64,000 nucleotides of DNA from contig JASBNA010000014.1 of assembly GCA_038087015.1 (NCBI GenBank), forward strand, positions 620,001 to 684,000, read 5' to 3'. This DNA comes from Cerrena zonata (lineage: Eukaryota; Basidiomycota; Agaricomycetes; Polyporales; Cerrenaceae). The position numbers and the translations under genes were made by a program. Shown in pieces: positions 48,350 through 61,083 of the stretch; within the stretch, counting starts at the first letter, position 1; each line of letters starts with the position of its first letter. The notes beneath the pieces were generated by a model. It had not been told where the DNA came from, did no database searches, and saw only the letters and a program-made list of their open reading frames with translations.

Positions 48350-51300
48350 ATTTTGCTTGAGATCTGAGACGATGACGATCGACTTGGGTTCGCTTACGTC
48401 ATCTGGCAGCTATTCATTCTACCTCGACGACGACGATATGAAAACAATCGCTGTTTTCTTCTACTACGGGTCTAGTGGAGGCCTTGATAGTACCGTCCTA
48501 CAACTGGTATGTTTTCCTCTGTCATCTGCGTGTATTTGATCCTGTAGGCATTTCAAATCGCTCGTCGTCTTCCTTTAGAATAGCACAAACCTTTACCCCG
48601 TGCTTTTGGTTTCATATTTATTGACATTTTACACTTTTCCGCCGTGATTCTTTTCCAGACCCTCGTCTCGAACACCTTCAGTCATAATCGCATGAAATGA
48701 GCGATGACACCCATTCTTCCTGCCTCCAGCTTATCCTACTCCCTGCCATATTTGCTCGATCTCACCTTCCTTTGGATATCGAAACCATCTCTCATCAAGC
48801 CTGGTAACAAATATTCAATGGGCAACCGTTATATCGGTTGACACAGAACTTCTACTTCCAACCTGACAACTGATCGTCTCCCAAGAACATGACAATTTTG
48901 AAAACTCCTTCGTCGGGCTCTATCCCAATGTGCCGGACTTCGAGAACCGTGTGCATAACGTGAGCACTTTGGAACTCGGTGTGGTGCTGCACGGGTATGT
49001 TGGTATGATTGTCTTCGACAGTCTCGTGTTAGGCACTGACAATAACTTCAATCTTGTTCCCGCTGCTGTTCTAGCTCACTAATCCACTCATTCGCTGGTC
49101 TTGACGAAACCTTTGGGGAGACCGCGTCGGTTCTCATCCTCCTCTATATGGATTGATCTGCGAAATGCTTCTACATCCCGACCATCTTCGACCTCCAATA
49201 CCCTCTACCTCTCTACCATTCCCCGCGATATTAATCCCGGCAGCTTTCTTTTGCACTCCACAAACCTGGTACATCCGCGTCATTATTACCCCTCGCTCTG
49301 GAACAATGCTTGACGCAAACGGATGAGCTACTCGTTGATAATCTGTCTTCGCTCCGAAGCCATGTCTCACCCAACATAGCCAAGCTCCTCGCAGGTCTCA
49401 ATCACATCGGTTGACATTGGGTTTATCACCCATACCCTCACCGTTGACGAATGTTCTCTTTATCCTCCTCGTCGTTCGCCATGTCTTTTCTTTCTCTCCT
49501 CAGTCATTTATCTACTACTTGCTCGTGTCTGCATTCTCAGTATTAGGTCCGTTATTTCCGGAACCACCGCTCTCCTTGACATTACTGTCAGTCTCGGTGT
49601 ACAACCTACGAGATTCCTCATCCACGCATGACAACTCCTTTCCCAAGTCGAATCGAACAAGGGGTGTAAAATCGTTTACTCGATGTGACCAAACCTCGTT
49701 TCTCCTTCTCCTTAAGGTACGTAATACGTCTCTTCTACCCTTCCGTCTAGATCGACATTTACAGTAGGTCTGAAAACGGCGTGTCGAACAAAACATCATA
49801 CACGCAAATGCAAGACCGAGCCATGTCCACCAACTTGGCGATTCTCCGAGTCTCCCATACCAGTCTGCCGAAAGTCAAGATTACTGATGGACGTCACAAT
49901 TCTTGTTCACCCGTCTCGTCCTGACATCTCCATATGGGCTACTTACTCGACTTGGCCTATACATGCCTCTTATCCTACCACTCCCAACTCTGCCTGTCCA
50001 GCCTCGGCCGTTCTATCAGTCTTCCCAATCTCGATCCTCAACACTACTTATGCAGTTTCATTTGTGCTCCGAAACCTGGTACACCGCTGTAACTCTTCTC
50101 TGGGTTGCTTGAGGTGGTCCGAACGCGATCATTGATGGTCGGCCTTCACTCTGAAACCCACTTGATGACTCGGATATACCTGGCCAAATATTTAACTCTG
50201 GCACCCCTAGACTTCATTCTCACAGCACCAGACTTCGAAATATGTGTGCATCGGTGCTATCGTTTTGGAGTTCGACGTGGTGCACATATGTCCTCATGCT
50301 AGCCACCGACGAAGGCCGCATTGTCTTCGTTGATGTTTTATCTCACTGATTAGTTTATTTGTTAGCTTAGGAAGGCCTTCGAGGACCCTGTCATAGATTT
50401 CCGTCCTCATCCGCACGGATCCACTTGTGAAATATACTTCCACATCCCTACCCTCGTCGCACAAAATCAGAGTAATCTGTATTCAACGACACTTTCCCGA
50501 CCCTCTCTGGAATCCAGCTACGTCCAGCCCGTATCAATCATCGCATCGTGTCGTACGTATCACTTTATTCTGGTCTCTTTCTGATTTCTCCCGGCATCGT
50601 TAATCTCTATAAAACTAAGTACCGACACTCGACTCAAACGAGGAGGCACTATTTCCCTCAAATCAGCACCCTCGGACATCTTCAAGATGAGACTTTCAAT
50701 CGTAAGTGAGTGCTGATGTTCTGGTTATTCTCCACAGTACTAATCGATCGTATCAATATAAATCGTCACTTGTAGGCGATAGCGATCGCATACGAAGTTG
50801 CTCTCATGGGTTCTCTGGCTGGAAACCCTTCGGTGTAATTGAAAAAGAAGCACGACTCGTATCCCTTGTATCTGTCTACGGTGGGGATGGATGATCACTA
50901 CCTCGTCCACTCAGCATTAGTCCACTCACTGTCTGTCCCTCTCAAGGAGATCTTATTCGCGTTCATGGATACTGTATAACGCAGTGTCTCAAACTCTACG
51001 CCGAGATATCTTTATCTTTGATTGTGGAACCCATATGGTACGTCACATACACGCTCCCACTTACTCAGGGTCATGGGTTCGCGACTGGAGCTGCTACTCG
51101 TATCAGGTCTAAAGAAACCCTCAGCCCCCAACGAATCCCTTTCTTACCACATTCGATCTTATCGAGCTTCTTTGACCTTGCCCGTCTGTCCCTCGATAAT
51201 AAGGGATGATATGCATTCCTTGCGAACTCTCGATTCTTCATTTGCTCTCTCTCGTGTTTTAGTCATAGAAACTAATATATTCATTATCCGATCTATCCTG

Positions 51301-51410
51301 TATCGTACATAGCAGACCAGATAGTTCTGGAGACCGCATGAGCTAAACCGAGGTAATCAACGTTTTCCGAAAGCATCCTGCTCGTCTAAAGGAGAGAAAA
51401 CGGAAAATGG
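48350..51410 (+). pseudogene. Decayed ZIP transporter copies (three fragments)
   Basis: Three ZIP-derived pieces lie here: an exon 4-5 remnant at about 48,955-49,060 (STLELGVVLHG with a gtatgtt donor), an exon-5 piece at 49,420-49,480 (HTLTVDE then VLFILLVVRH, frame changed between), and a further exon 4-6 remnant at 50,235-50,440 (VHRCYRFGVRRG region, then an FEDPVIDF-like piece). The 48,480-48,660 part matches 2,540-2,720 and 32,075-32,250. All frames are broken. Confidence 0.55.
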
Positions 51411-52330
51411 CTGGCCTGTCGATGGGACGTCTATGAAAATTCGCTGTCGGCACGATCACCGATAATCAATAAATGCACAGCGTGTGGACAGACAACCTGT
51501 AATCATGATTCTAGAAGAGTGGGGATGAGTTGGCACCGTTGGTTTTTTTTTCAACGAGAAAGGCAGCCTAACGAGGTAGTGATGCCGGAGTGGAACAGGG
51601 GGTCGGGGTTGATGCAGTCCATCGTCGACTTTGTAATACAGTGGAAGTATGCAATCGAATAGCGATACCTCCTGCCTTGCTGGGCATCGACGAACCGTCC
51701 GCGGAAAGCGCGAGGGTCGCAAGGACGAGCAATGGCGCAACACGCGGTTCACAGAGACAAGGGAATCTAAACATTGGAGGGTGTGGGGATGTGCTGTGAT
51801 ACGAATAAGGCTTCAGGTGCTCACATGGGTACGAAGGAAATGAGTCCGAAAGAGGATGTGTTGTGCATCTTCGATACACTTTCTGGATCGGAGTTGGTGT
51901 TCAGCCGTATGCCGGGTGCCGCGGGGTGGGCTGACCGATGTACGGGGGAGTCATTCGTGAATAGTTATTGATGAGCAACAAACGAGTCTGCAGATATAAA
52001 CCAGAATGAGCACGGGAATCTGCCTGCAAGATGACGAAGAGGAGTCGCTAATCAAGAGAGAAAGTGGCGTATGGCTGGATTGACACCAAGACTGTAAGTT
52101 GTACGATAGTAATATCTTGGAATACGATACGGTTGGGGATCGAAGTTTGAGCTTGAGAAACAGGAGGGAGACATCGACCGACGTCAATCTGTGAATACAC
52201 ATTGTAGAGTATGAGTTGGGGATAGATCCGACAGAACCTTGGATAGAGACAATATGTACTAGTCGCTGTTGTGAATGAACTCTGGGGTACAGCGAGGGAG
52301 AACATAATGCACTCAGAATCGATGGTGCCT
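51410..52330 (-). repeat. Gene X relic, third unit
   Basis: The minus-strand 103-codon frame at 51,568-51,879 contains a hydrophobic stretch (APLLVLATLALSADGSS) that corresponds to the signal-like segment in the 4,438-4,701 and 15,034-15,480 copies. A run of eight or more T at about 51,543 and frame changes mark decay. The module at 51,960-52,260 follows. Confidence 0.5.
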
Positions 52331-52489
52331 GGACTATAGGTATGTGATGCACTTGGGAGGGTGGATGGGTTGCGATGACATGAATAGGCTCGAGGAGTAT
52401 AGAGGGTTGCAACGTGTCGAGTTGTCGATGTACAGAGAGTGAGAAGCAAGCAAGACAGAACAGACGGGCTGCTCACACCCATCGATCGG

Positions 52490-52497
52490 TGACGTCA
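52490..52497. promoter_or_regulatory. CRE palindrome (copy 7)
   Basis: An exact TGACGTCA in 'gatcggtgacgtcatcagtc', preceded by 'gaagcaagcaagacaga', with a ZIP relic to its right. Confidence 0.5.
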
Positions 52498-52559
52498 TCA
52501 GTCCCAGGTATCGACAACAGTCTGCAGCACTCCGGCACTCACTCAGACGGTTCATTCGA

Positions 52560-55300
52560 CCTCCACTACGACTAGACTCGGTCTATCCACCAGTTTTCGC
52601 AATCTCAATCCTAGCAGTCTTCTGTTGAGCTCCACAAACCTGGTACATTCACGTCATTGTCCGGTGTCCCCTTCGCTCGGGAACATTGCTTGACGTGATT
52701 CGGACGAGAGGCTCATTGACCGTCCATCCCCATTCTTAACACGAACCTCATCCGGTCAACGGTCAACTTGGTCAAATAGTCATCCGTCCCACCCACTGAT
52801 CAAATCCCCGCAGGCTGGATGTTTCCAATGCAATTCCTTCAGGTCTCGTTGACCTCTTCGGCCTCACCTTCGCCATCAAGTCTTCTGAGGCTCTCTTCGT
52901 TGTTCTCATCGTCTGTCCCCTTTCCTATCCCTTCTCTAGCTGGAATACATCTTGAATAAGCTGCAACTCACTCCGGCGTTCTTTGGATCCATCTCGAAGA
53001 CATTATCTCTTGTTTGTAGACCTTGGCGTTGGGAGTTTTTGCGATTAGAAGTGTCTCGATACACTCCTTCCTCAATCCGAATTATACAAGGGTTGTAAGG
53101 ACTTGTATTTGACATGGAATAGAGCTGTTTCTCTATCGATGGTACGTCGGGATATGTTGTCCTCCCTGTTTCGATCCTCTATAATTGCAGCAAAGGACAC
53201 AATACCAACATCCTTATCTAACACACCACCTGGATAGATTCTACATGTTGAAAAACGCACTGTATCTTACAGACCCGGAGGCGTTCTCGAACGATTCTCG
53301 TAGAACAGCTTGGCGAAGTCACTACGCAAATCAATGCTACCAACTTGAACGGGCTTTATCACTACACATACACTCTCTTGTCTCGAAGATAAATGCTGAA
53401 CCTCTGCCATTCAAGCTTCGAGTTCAGGTGTCGCCTCCTTTCATCCACATCGATCGCTCCCTATCTCGGGAAGTTTATAGCCCGTTCCGTAAATGTCCAG
53501 GATCCACCCACGGTGAAAGTGGTATCTGACGACTAGGAAGTCCAATTGAGCTTCATTTCACATTCGTACCATCCCTGATGGTAGTACGCAAGCATACCCG
53601 GCCCCAACCCTTGGGATCTTACCGTCTGCCCTCTATGTCTCATCTGTCTCGCTATCGTGACACCAAAGTGACACAGTCGAATACCCAAACATTCGTCGTG
53701 ATCTTGGATCCCATTCGTTCGGTGATTCTCACCCACAAGATTAGAGGGTCCAAACGTTGTCTACGTAATGTCTCGTATACACATCCAAACGTTGAAATAT
53801 AAGGGTGACGTGTCGTATGTACCATAGTCTAATCGAACAAGGATCTAAAATGGTGTCCGCTTCCGCAGACACTAATTGCCGCCATGATGATCTCCCATAT
53901 TCTGCAACCGAAAATGAATTATAGGCCTGAACGAGCAGCAGGATCCTCGAGTAGCGGAAAATGGAATCTGGGTGTCACCGTGGTGACCTCAACACGCGAT
54001 ACTGAACGTACTAACGGGGTTGGTCTGAACGAACCACTAACCACATCGGTTGATGCGGAACAACCGTCAGTTCAACCTGACCACTCACAGTCTCCCAAGA
54101 GCGAGCGTTATGAGAACTCCTCCACCCAATGTGCCAGACTTCGAGAAGCGTATGTGCCGGTGTTACCATTTTGGAGTTCGGTGTGGTGCGTTCATGATTA
54201 TATTATCATGTTTCTCATTGGTCTCATGCTGGGCACCGACAAAAGCTTCAGTATCTTCGCTGTTTTCTTCTCACTCATTCGCTTGTTTACCATCATTAGG
54301 ATAACCTTCGAAGATCGTCATCGTCCTCATCTACATGGACCTGTTTGAAATCACTCGTACATCTCTATCATCTTCCCAGCAAACTCAAGCACCCCATGCC
54401 CAGTGATCAACTTTGACATCGAGCGTTCTTCACTGAAAATCTACCTGCTACCCAGCACGATTGTCATATCGTGTTGTACATCGCATCCCAACCCGGTCTT
54501 TTCCTGATATCCTCCTCGTCATACTGACCAACCCTTGCATAAAGCTGAATTTCGAGACCTTCATTCTGACCTTCCGCATCATAATTCATCGGCCTTCACA
54601 TTCGAGTCTAACGAGAAGATCGTTTCCATAAACGAACGTCGCTCGGGCTCCCTCGAGACGAGATTGTTGACCGCAAGTGAGTATCAACGTTCTAACTATT
54701 TTCTATAATGTTGACTGATTATTGGTATTTGTGTTAGGTGATACCAATAGGATAGCACGTTGCTCTCTTGGGTTAACCCAATCGGAACCTCTCCCCTCTG
54801 TAGCTGAGAAACCCAGAACTTCGAGCGTTTGAATTTGCCTACGGCTGGCACAACTGACGGCGAGCTCCAGTCAGCATCAGTCCTCTCGCTGTCGATTCTC
54901 TTCAACACATTCCGGCTCGTTCTCGTAGACACTAACATAACGCCAAATATCAAGTTCTGCCAACGGGTCTCTTTATTGTTAGTCGTGGGATGAATATGAC
55001 AGTTCCCGTATGCTCGCCCACTCAGGGTTATTCGCTTATCAGTGGAACTGCTACTCATATATTGGGTCTGAAGAACCCTCAACCCTCAACGAATCCCTTG
55101 CTTACTGCATTCAATGTTCACGGCCTTCTGTGACTTTACCCGGCCGTCCCCACACTAACAAGTTGCTCACTCACTCTTGATTCCCCGCTTTCTCTCTTGT
55201 GTTCTAGTCATATACAAAATAATATATCTATTATCCAACCTAGCTTGTATTGTACATGGTAGCGAACGGAGCGAGGACCTGCACATAACCGAAACCTTTG
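52560..55300 (+). pseudogene. Decayed ZIP transporter copies, third unit
   Basis: The segment 52,845-52,925 reads LVDLFGLTFAIKSSEALFVV, a good exon-5 match. The segment 54,150-54,400 is the best preserved fragment outside ZIP1 and ZIP2: VTILEFGVVRS-like, then FLIGLMLGTDKSFSIFAVFF, then TFEDR and an 'ctacatggacct' stretch that matches the AYMDLP codons of exon 6. The 53,180-53,500 part is homologous to 13,530-13,850. The 'ggtctgaagaaccctc' landmark is at about 55,065. Frames are broken throughout. Confidence 0.6.
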
Positions 55301-56590
55301 ATCTTACTTTTCACTACATATATATACTCTCACCATCGAGGCAGGTGCAAATGAAAGCCTGAAGCGAAAGAAATCGAAGGGTTCGTGATGGATCCGCAAT
55401 CCGATTCGTTAGAATGAAGCGTTGTGAAAATCAGATAGTTCGATAAACTGCACTGAGCTGAAACAAGCTGAGATTCGCGTCTCAATAGAGTCAAGAGAGG
55501 ACTAGAGTCGAATCACTCGTGTTTGTCGAAAGGACAGAATAACCAGGTTATCCCGATCCAATGTTCATTGGGGATACGACCACCGACGGTCGAGGCACAA
55601 CGTGATGACAGACGACCTATAAGCGAGAATCCGAAAGATCGGGAGTGAGATGATACCGTCGGCTGTTATTTTCAACGACGGGAGCACTAACAAGGTAGTG
55701 ATGTCGTAGTGGAGCCGTGATATGAGTGTGGACTATTATCCTGGCCAATACAATTGACGTGGAGGAATAATGAGCGGCCTAGCCATAGAAAACCCGTGTC
55801 AGAGCCACAAGCACGAATAACAACATCGAAACCATGACTCGATAAAGTTAATAAGGGAAGGTGTGGGGATCAATTTCGATAGGATACTAGAATGCTACGC
55901 TAGGTGCGGCAGGGTAGGGAGTCTTGATACTGCGAGTCGCCATTCATCATCAAGACGATCATCGTAAAGAGCCCCAGTAGTCAGTATATCGACCAAACAT
56001 CATCGGACGACGCGACCAGGAACCAATAGAATCGATCGGCCGCACGCGATTCAGCAAATGGCCAGAGATGATTCCGCCTAAACTGAGGACACGAAGATGA
56101 GGTGCATTGAGGGGGAAAGATGCTTCCTACGTTTCCAGCATGGTACGATTCTCGAAGTGACCGATGGTTGCTTAATGTGGTTAAATGTTATATTGTGAGC
56201 CAGCGGCGACTGATTCGAGTCGTCTACAAATATAAACCAGACACCCGTTGAATAGGTGACGAAGACAAGTGACCGATGATCGATGAGGCTTGAAGACAAG
56301 AGCCTAGACTTGATAGAAAAACTGTCAGTCCACGACAATGACGCGTTGGGCTGTGGCACCGTCGGAGTCAGCGACATCAAACACTGAGATTGGCATCCAA
56401 GGGGAGGCGTCGTCAGTCTGTAAATATGCATCGTGGAGTAGGCACATGAGTCAAGGACAGCTTTGTCAAGCAAGATAGAAAAACTTAACATAGACAGTAC
56501 GTACAACTTGCGGTGAATCGATTCATATTGTGAATGAATTCGAGGAGAAACTGAGGGGAAGACAAATGGACTCGGAATCGAGTGTTTTAA
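55300..56590 (-). repeat. Gene X relic, right-most copy
   Basis: Modules at 55,360-55,920, 55,915-56,190 and 56,205-56,540 are in the usual order, with part of the middle lost. A 142-codon minus-strand frame at 56,078-56,506 joins two modules that are separated elsewhere by about 900 bp, so a deletion created it. Confidence 0.5.
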
Positions 56591-56748
56591 CTATTAGGTG
56601 ACGGGCTGCCCGCAAGAGTGCGATTGTTGCGACGATATGAAGAGGGCTGATGTATGCATAGGGTGACGAGTTATCGATTTACTGTACCAGAGAGTGAGAA
56701 GCAAGCAAGACAGAACAGACGGGAGAAACGAGGCCGTCCTTCGATCAG

Positions 56749-56756
56749 TGACGTCA
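56749..56756. promoter_or_regulatory. CRE palindrome (copy 8)
   Basis: An exact TGACGTCA in 'tcgatcagtgacgtcatcag', with 'gaagcaagcaagacagaac' upstream. Confidence 0.45.
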
Positions 56757-56789
56757 TCAGTCCCAGTGTCGGTCTGACAGGTCGTTCAT

Positions 56790-58050
56790 TCGACCCACGT
56801 TTAACTCTCCCTGTCCACACTCATCTCCACCATTCCTCGCGATCTCAATCCTGGTAGTCTTCTTTTGCGCTCCACAATCCTGGTACATCCGAGTCGTTGT
56901 CGCTCTGGAACGTCATTTGCTGTGATTCGGAGATGCTCGTTATATAAGTGGTCTTTCTTTCTTACGAAGCCATGCCTTACCCAGTTAACAATAACCATAG
57001 ACAACCTCCTCGTAGCTCGTATGCCTCCAGCTGAACTGGATCAGCTACCATTGGCCTGATCGTCCTTACCATCCGCGTTCACGAACTTGGATGTGCCCAA
57101 CTTCTCTTTATCGTCCTCGCCGTCCACCACGTATTGTCTTTCCCTCCTCGGTCACTTGCCTATAGTACTTCCTCATATCTGCGTTCTCAGTCCTCGGTCC
57201 ACTATTTCTGGGATCACCGCTCTCCTCAATATTCCTGTCGGTCTCGGTCCACACAAGCAAGGTGTTTCCTCATCGACGTACTCATTTCTCAACCCGAATT
57301 GAACAAGGGATGCAAGTCGTTTACTTGATACGACAAAAGCTCGTTTCTCCCAAAGGTACGTCGTGATACGTCTCCTCTAACCCTCCGTCTTGATCAACAT
57401 TTACAGTAGCCAGAACGATTCCAGTCCTCTCGTCGAATAGAACACCCTCTATGTAGGTTCAAAGACACTCTCCATCAATTCTCCCAGAACAACTTAGCGA
57501 CTATGCCCTACATCCGATGTCCGCCAAAATTTCACATTACTGACGGCCCTCATAATGCTCTCCCACTCGTCTCGTCCCGTCTTGGCAACTCCTCCGCTGT
57601 ATCCGCTACCTAGTCGGCCTGGCCTATCTGTGCCTCTTATCTGGCCACTGTTCTTCTCCGTCCTCAATATCTATCTATTCTATGGCTCGGCTATACAGAC
57701 CTCGAGATATTCATGAGTGTATCCTCAAATTCCGTCGTACCTCTGGTGTTTTGTTCGGCACTTCACGCTATCCACACCGTCTACCTATCTCGCATACGGA
57801 CTCATACGCCGAAACTCGAGGACGCTGTGAACGCGCCGTGGTCTACCTAATTCGCCCGTCCCGCCCATCGAACAACGTGTATCGAGCAGTGTCTACTTGT
57901 ACCCTTAGTTCCTCCCGCGAGGACGATCTACCATGCTCTGCAAACTGGAACGAATTACAGACCAATGTCGTCATAGGTCCCGAACAAGCGATGAAACCTT
58001 CCACGGAAGCAACATTCCGGCGAGTCCTTGTTAACGGTAAACGGTAGCTA
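56790..58050 (+). pseudogene. Decayed ZIP transporter copy, right-most
   Basis: The segment 57,045-57,125 reads IGLIVLTI...LLFIVLAVHH with a following GT, matching exon 5. The segment 57,205-57,300 reads GITALLNIPVGLG...SFLNPN, matching the exon-6 segment GITTPLGIAVGLGVRTTYNPG. A 121-codon frame at 57,682-58,047 is not recognised and has no counterpart in other copies. Confidence 0.6.
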
Positions 58051-58139
58051 CCTGATCATGTCGATCATCCGGCACCGGACGTAAGCCTGCATTATAGAAC
58101 ACCCTGATAGAGCTAGTCTGATAGAAATAGATAGAAAAA

Positions 58140-58560
58140 GACAAGGTGGACTCGACTAGGGACGGATTAAGCCCTGATCTTCGCGAGTGAGTACCCACCG
58201 CTTTGTCTCGGTTTGTTTATTATGCTTTCGTTATTGATTTCGATCAGTCAGGCTGCGCTTTCCGCTGTACTGACAGTGGTTGTCATCAAGTCGTATGGCG
58301 ATTTGAAGCTACAAACTCATTATACTCCAATCTGGAAATTCCTTCGGATATCCTAGCCTTTCGATCAATTGAGACACGATCTGGTCGATCGTCGCAAGCC
58401 AGCGAGATTTACCCCCTGCGCCACGTTACTGAGCGTCGCCGATGTGCTCAGTGCTGCTTCCCTGCATCCGTACGTACCTATACACCTTTCAAGATCTTGA
58501 CCAACCCACTGCTATTAATTAATCATCTATATCTCCGATTCACATAATGGCTAGATCATT
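58140..58560 (+). pseudogene. Possible DUF6535-like fragment
   Basis: ALIFA at about 58,178-58,192, an apparent GTGAGT...CAG intron, then AALSAVLTVVVIKSYGDLKL (58,250-58,310) resembles the FAGLFSAVLTAFIIESY-type core of basidiomycete DUF6535 proteins, which I recall from the family. A stop follows about 60 bases later and no further domain is readable. It is a short, decayed fragment; the family call is tentative. Confidence 0.3.
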
Positions 58561-58639
58561 CGGAGAAGCTGGAAGAAGACCCCGGATATTGTAATGTACA
58601 CTCTCATCAGGAAAAACACGAATTCCGCATTGGAGATAA

Positions 58640-58800
58640 TCGAGTCCTGTTATGTCATTAATGGACGGAATTGAGTGTCAAATGGGTGTCAAATAGATTA
58701 AATGTTCAAAATAGAAAAATATTTTAGTCCCCAAGAAAGTAGATGTTCAAATGAGTCAATTAGAAGAAAATAGAGACAAAATAGATATGTTATCACTTTA
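58640..58800. repeat. Subterminal short repeats of the transposon
   Basis: Short repeated words are clustered here: 'gtgtcaaat' twice in tandem near 58,673-58,692, 'atgttcaaa' twice (about 58,701 and 58,743), and 'aaaataga' three times. Subterminal repeat clusters are usual binding sites for transposases of CACTA-like elements; the function here is inference. Confidence 0.4.
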
Positions 58801-58907
58801 TAGACAATGATCCTGTGGCTTAATTCACTCATTTCTTCACAATCCCATTCAGTGGAAGTATCAAGAACTTGAAATTAACATATATTTTCGACAGCGGTAG
58901 ATTACGA

Positions 58908-61083
58908 CTAGTCTAAATTGATTGTAATGTCTAATGCGGGGCGGTGCCTGTTGTTCTCGGTATTGATGTCTCGGTGTGTTGAGGCTGGGCTCACAGCTGA
59001 GGAGCTGTAGGACGAGTAAGTAATAGAATATTTGATAGGAGAGGAAGGCATACAATGCAAGACCGAATATCTTTCGAAGCAGTGTATGGTACGTGGCTTC
59101 ATTCTTCGGGTTGCTGGCGAGTAATTCGAGTGACACTAAATGGTCATTATAGACGGCCTTCACGCTATCAGCTGAGAATTGTCGTTTGATGAGGGTGCCA
59201 GTGGAATACTCATCGAGAGCGTTGTAAGCCTGGGAATGTGTCAGAAAATGTATACTGTGTGCCAATGATGAAAAAGAACGCACAGCGACACTAGCGAGAG
59301 CCAGTAGGTGACGAGAGATCTCATACTCGTTGTTGGGAGTCTCAGAGAAGTGTGGCAGCAGTCGCTGGACTGCTTCCTTGATTTGCAAGGATATAGATAA
59401 TCATCGGGTGCAAAAACGGCTTGCCTGTATCAGCCTTTCCGCCCTTGTAATGAATTCAATGTAAATGTTATATCCGTGAACATGAAATGAATACTGATTG
59501 TTACATACCTTAGGATCCTCTGGGAACGTAAACAGATAGTCAGGGAGCCTTTGTTGGAGATATGCAACACGTTCCTTGCATGCCGTTTGGGAGCGTGTAT
59601 CCAGCCGGTAGAACTCAACCACTTTGTTTCTTGCTATCGATTTGCACTGTGATTTGATGTTATTCACATGTGCATCCAGCTGTGAGAATCGTGTCATGTG
59701 TTGAATGAAGGCTTCGCATGGGAATGACAGATTAAAACGTACGACTGTTGCCAACCAATTTGAGTACTCTTTGTTCGACTTCAATTCCTGTTCGATGTCG
59801 CCATCCTCATTGGTGCGGGCAGCGCCGAGAAGTGCTTCACGGTAGCAGCGTTTCTTCTCAGGAAGGAGGGGGAATGCTTGAACGAAAAAGAGATACTTGA
59901 GAGTCTGATCGATAGCCTGATGGAGACATGCCCTGAGCCGAGGATGTTGTTGTTTGATTGACAGTTTGCCGCCAGGTGAATCAGGTAGGTTAAGGACGGT
60001 GGGTGACTCAGGATGTTTGTGCTTCAAAGCATCTTCAGTTGCAGCCAAAGGCAGGAGAGGTTTACTCTCGATATCACCCTCCGACTTTATGGCAAGTGGT
60101 GGCTGAAAGAGAAATGTCAGACCAAAGTCATTGTCGAGAACTGTACTCACGTTCTGTTCCGAATCAGATGCGGACCTGATGCGGTCTGATGGAAAGCTAT
60201 GTGGGCCTTTCCTTTTGACATCACTGGGAGCTTCCTTTCCACGAACGTATGGACGCTATAAGTAACAGGCTTTATTTAATACCAGTGTTGTAGACCCCAC
60301 GAAGAAATTTCCATACACACCTCGAGCTCTAGTCGCTGCTGAAGCTTCGTGGTTGATATCTCCACCTCTGAGTCGTCGTCCTCTACATCCTCACTACCGG
60401 CACTCCCAGTATCAGACTCCGAGCTGGAAGCCTCTTCATCCGACGAAGACGAAGATGCTATCTCCTCTAGTTCGGCAACCTGCTTGGGCTTCTTTGTCAT
60501 TGCTGCCTTCTTCTTGGTGTGCTCTTTCTCTAGCTCGGCATCGGCATCGGAATCGATGATAGCAGGTGCTGCATATGCTAATAAAGATTGGGTTAGTCCA
60601 TCTCATGTACACTCCTAGCCATGACGGTCTAAATACTGACAATGGCTAGGAGCCTCCAGTTGCACTGACGAGTCATTCTTAGGCTCGATATTCTCTAGGG
60701 AGATGGTAAGTAACGTGCTCATACAGCTGAACACAATGACAAACCTTTGCGTCGCTTTGATTTTGATGTTGCCGCACTCGTTGAAGACCTCCGCTTGCGC
60801 TCAGAGCCTATAATCATCAGAGACAAATATGAGGAATAGGATGTTAGGACTCAACCTTCTCTGATTATCTTCGTCTTCTCCTTGGTGCTCACAGGCTCCG
60901 CAGCTAGCAATCCGTTGTAAGTCAGTGTCCTATTTTCCAGAATCTGTTTCAAAGATATGACTTACATGACTCTTCGGCAGTGACTGGCTTCTTGCCTTTC
61001 TTACCCTTACATTCCTGCGAAGTCTTCTGTGCCTGGGAAGCCTTTGGCTGTTGCTTCGCTGTACTCGCTCGAGTACCAGCCAT
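58908..61083 (-). CDS. DUF6532-like protein, probably frameshifted
   Basis: Ten exons are read on the minus strand: 60,966-61,083, 60,856-60,903, 60,745-60,807, 60,641-60,694, 60,321-60,577, 60,151-60,255, 59,509-60,102, 59,284-59,443, 59,064-59,229 and 58,908-58,996, about 551 residues. The N-terminal half is disordered: Lys-rich tracts, an NLS-like SERKRR and KSKRRK pair, and an acidic Ser-rich block (SSSSSDEEASSSESD), suggesting a nuclear protein. The C-terminal half has the DUF6532 pattern: ACLHQAIDQTLKYLFFVQAFPLL, NKVVEFYRL, GKPFLHPMII and LDEYSTGTLIKRQFSAD. Exon 8 is 160 bp where 159 is needed to keep frame, pointing to a one-base insertion at about 59,385-59,400. Molecular function is unknown. 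The gene shares its 5' region with the transposase. Confidence 0.65.

Noticed and set aside
58203..58547. 114-codon plus-strand frame as an intact gene
   Set aside because: Its start lies inside an apparent intron and the plausible coding phase is a different frame.
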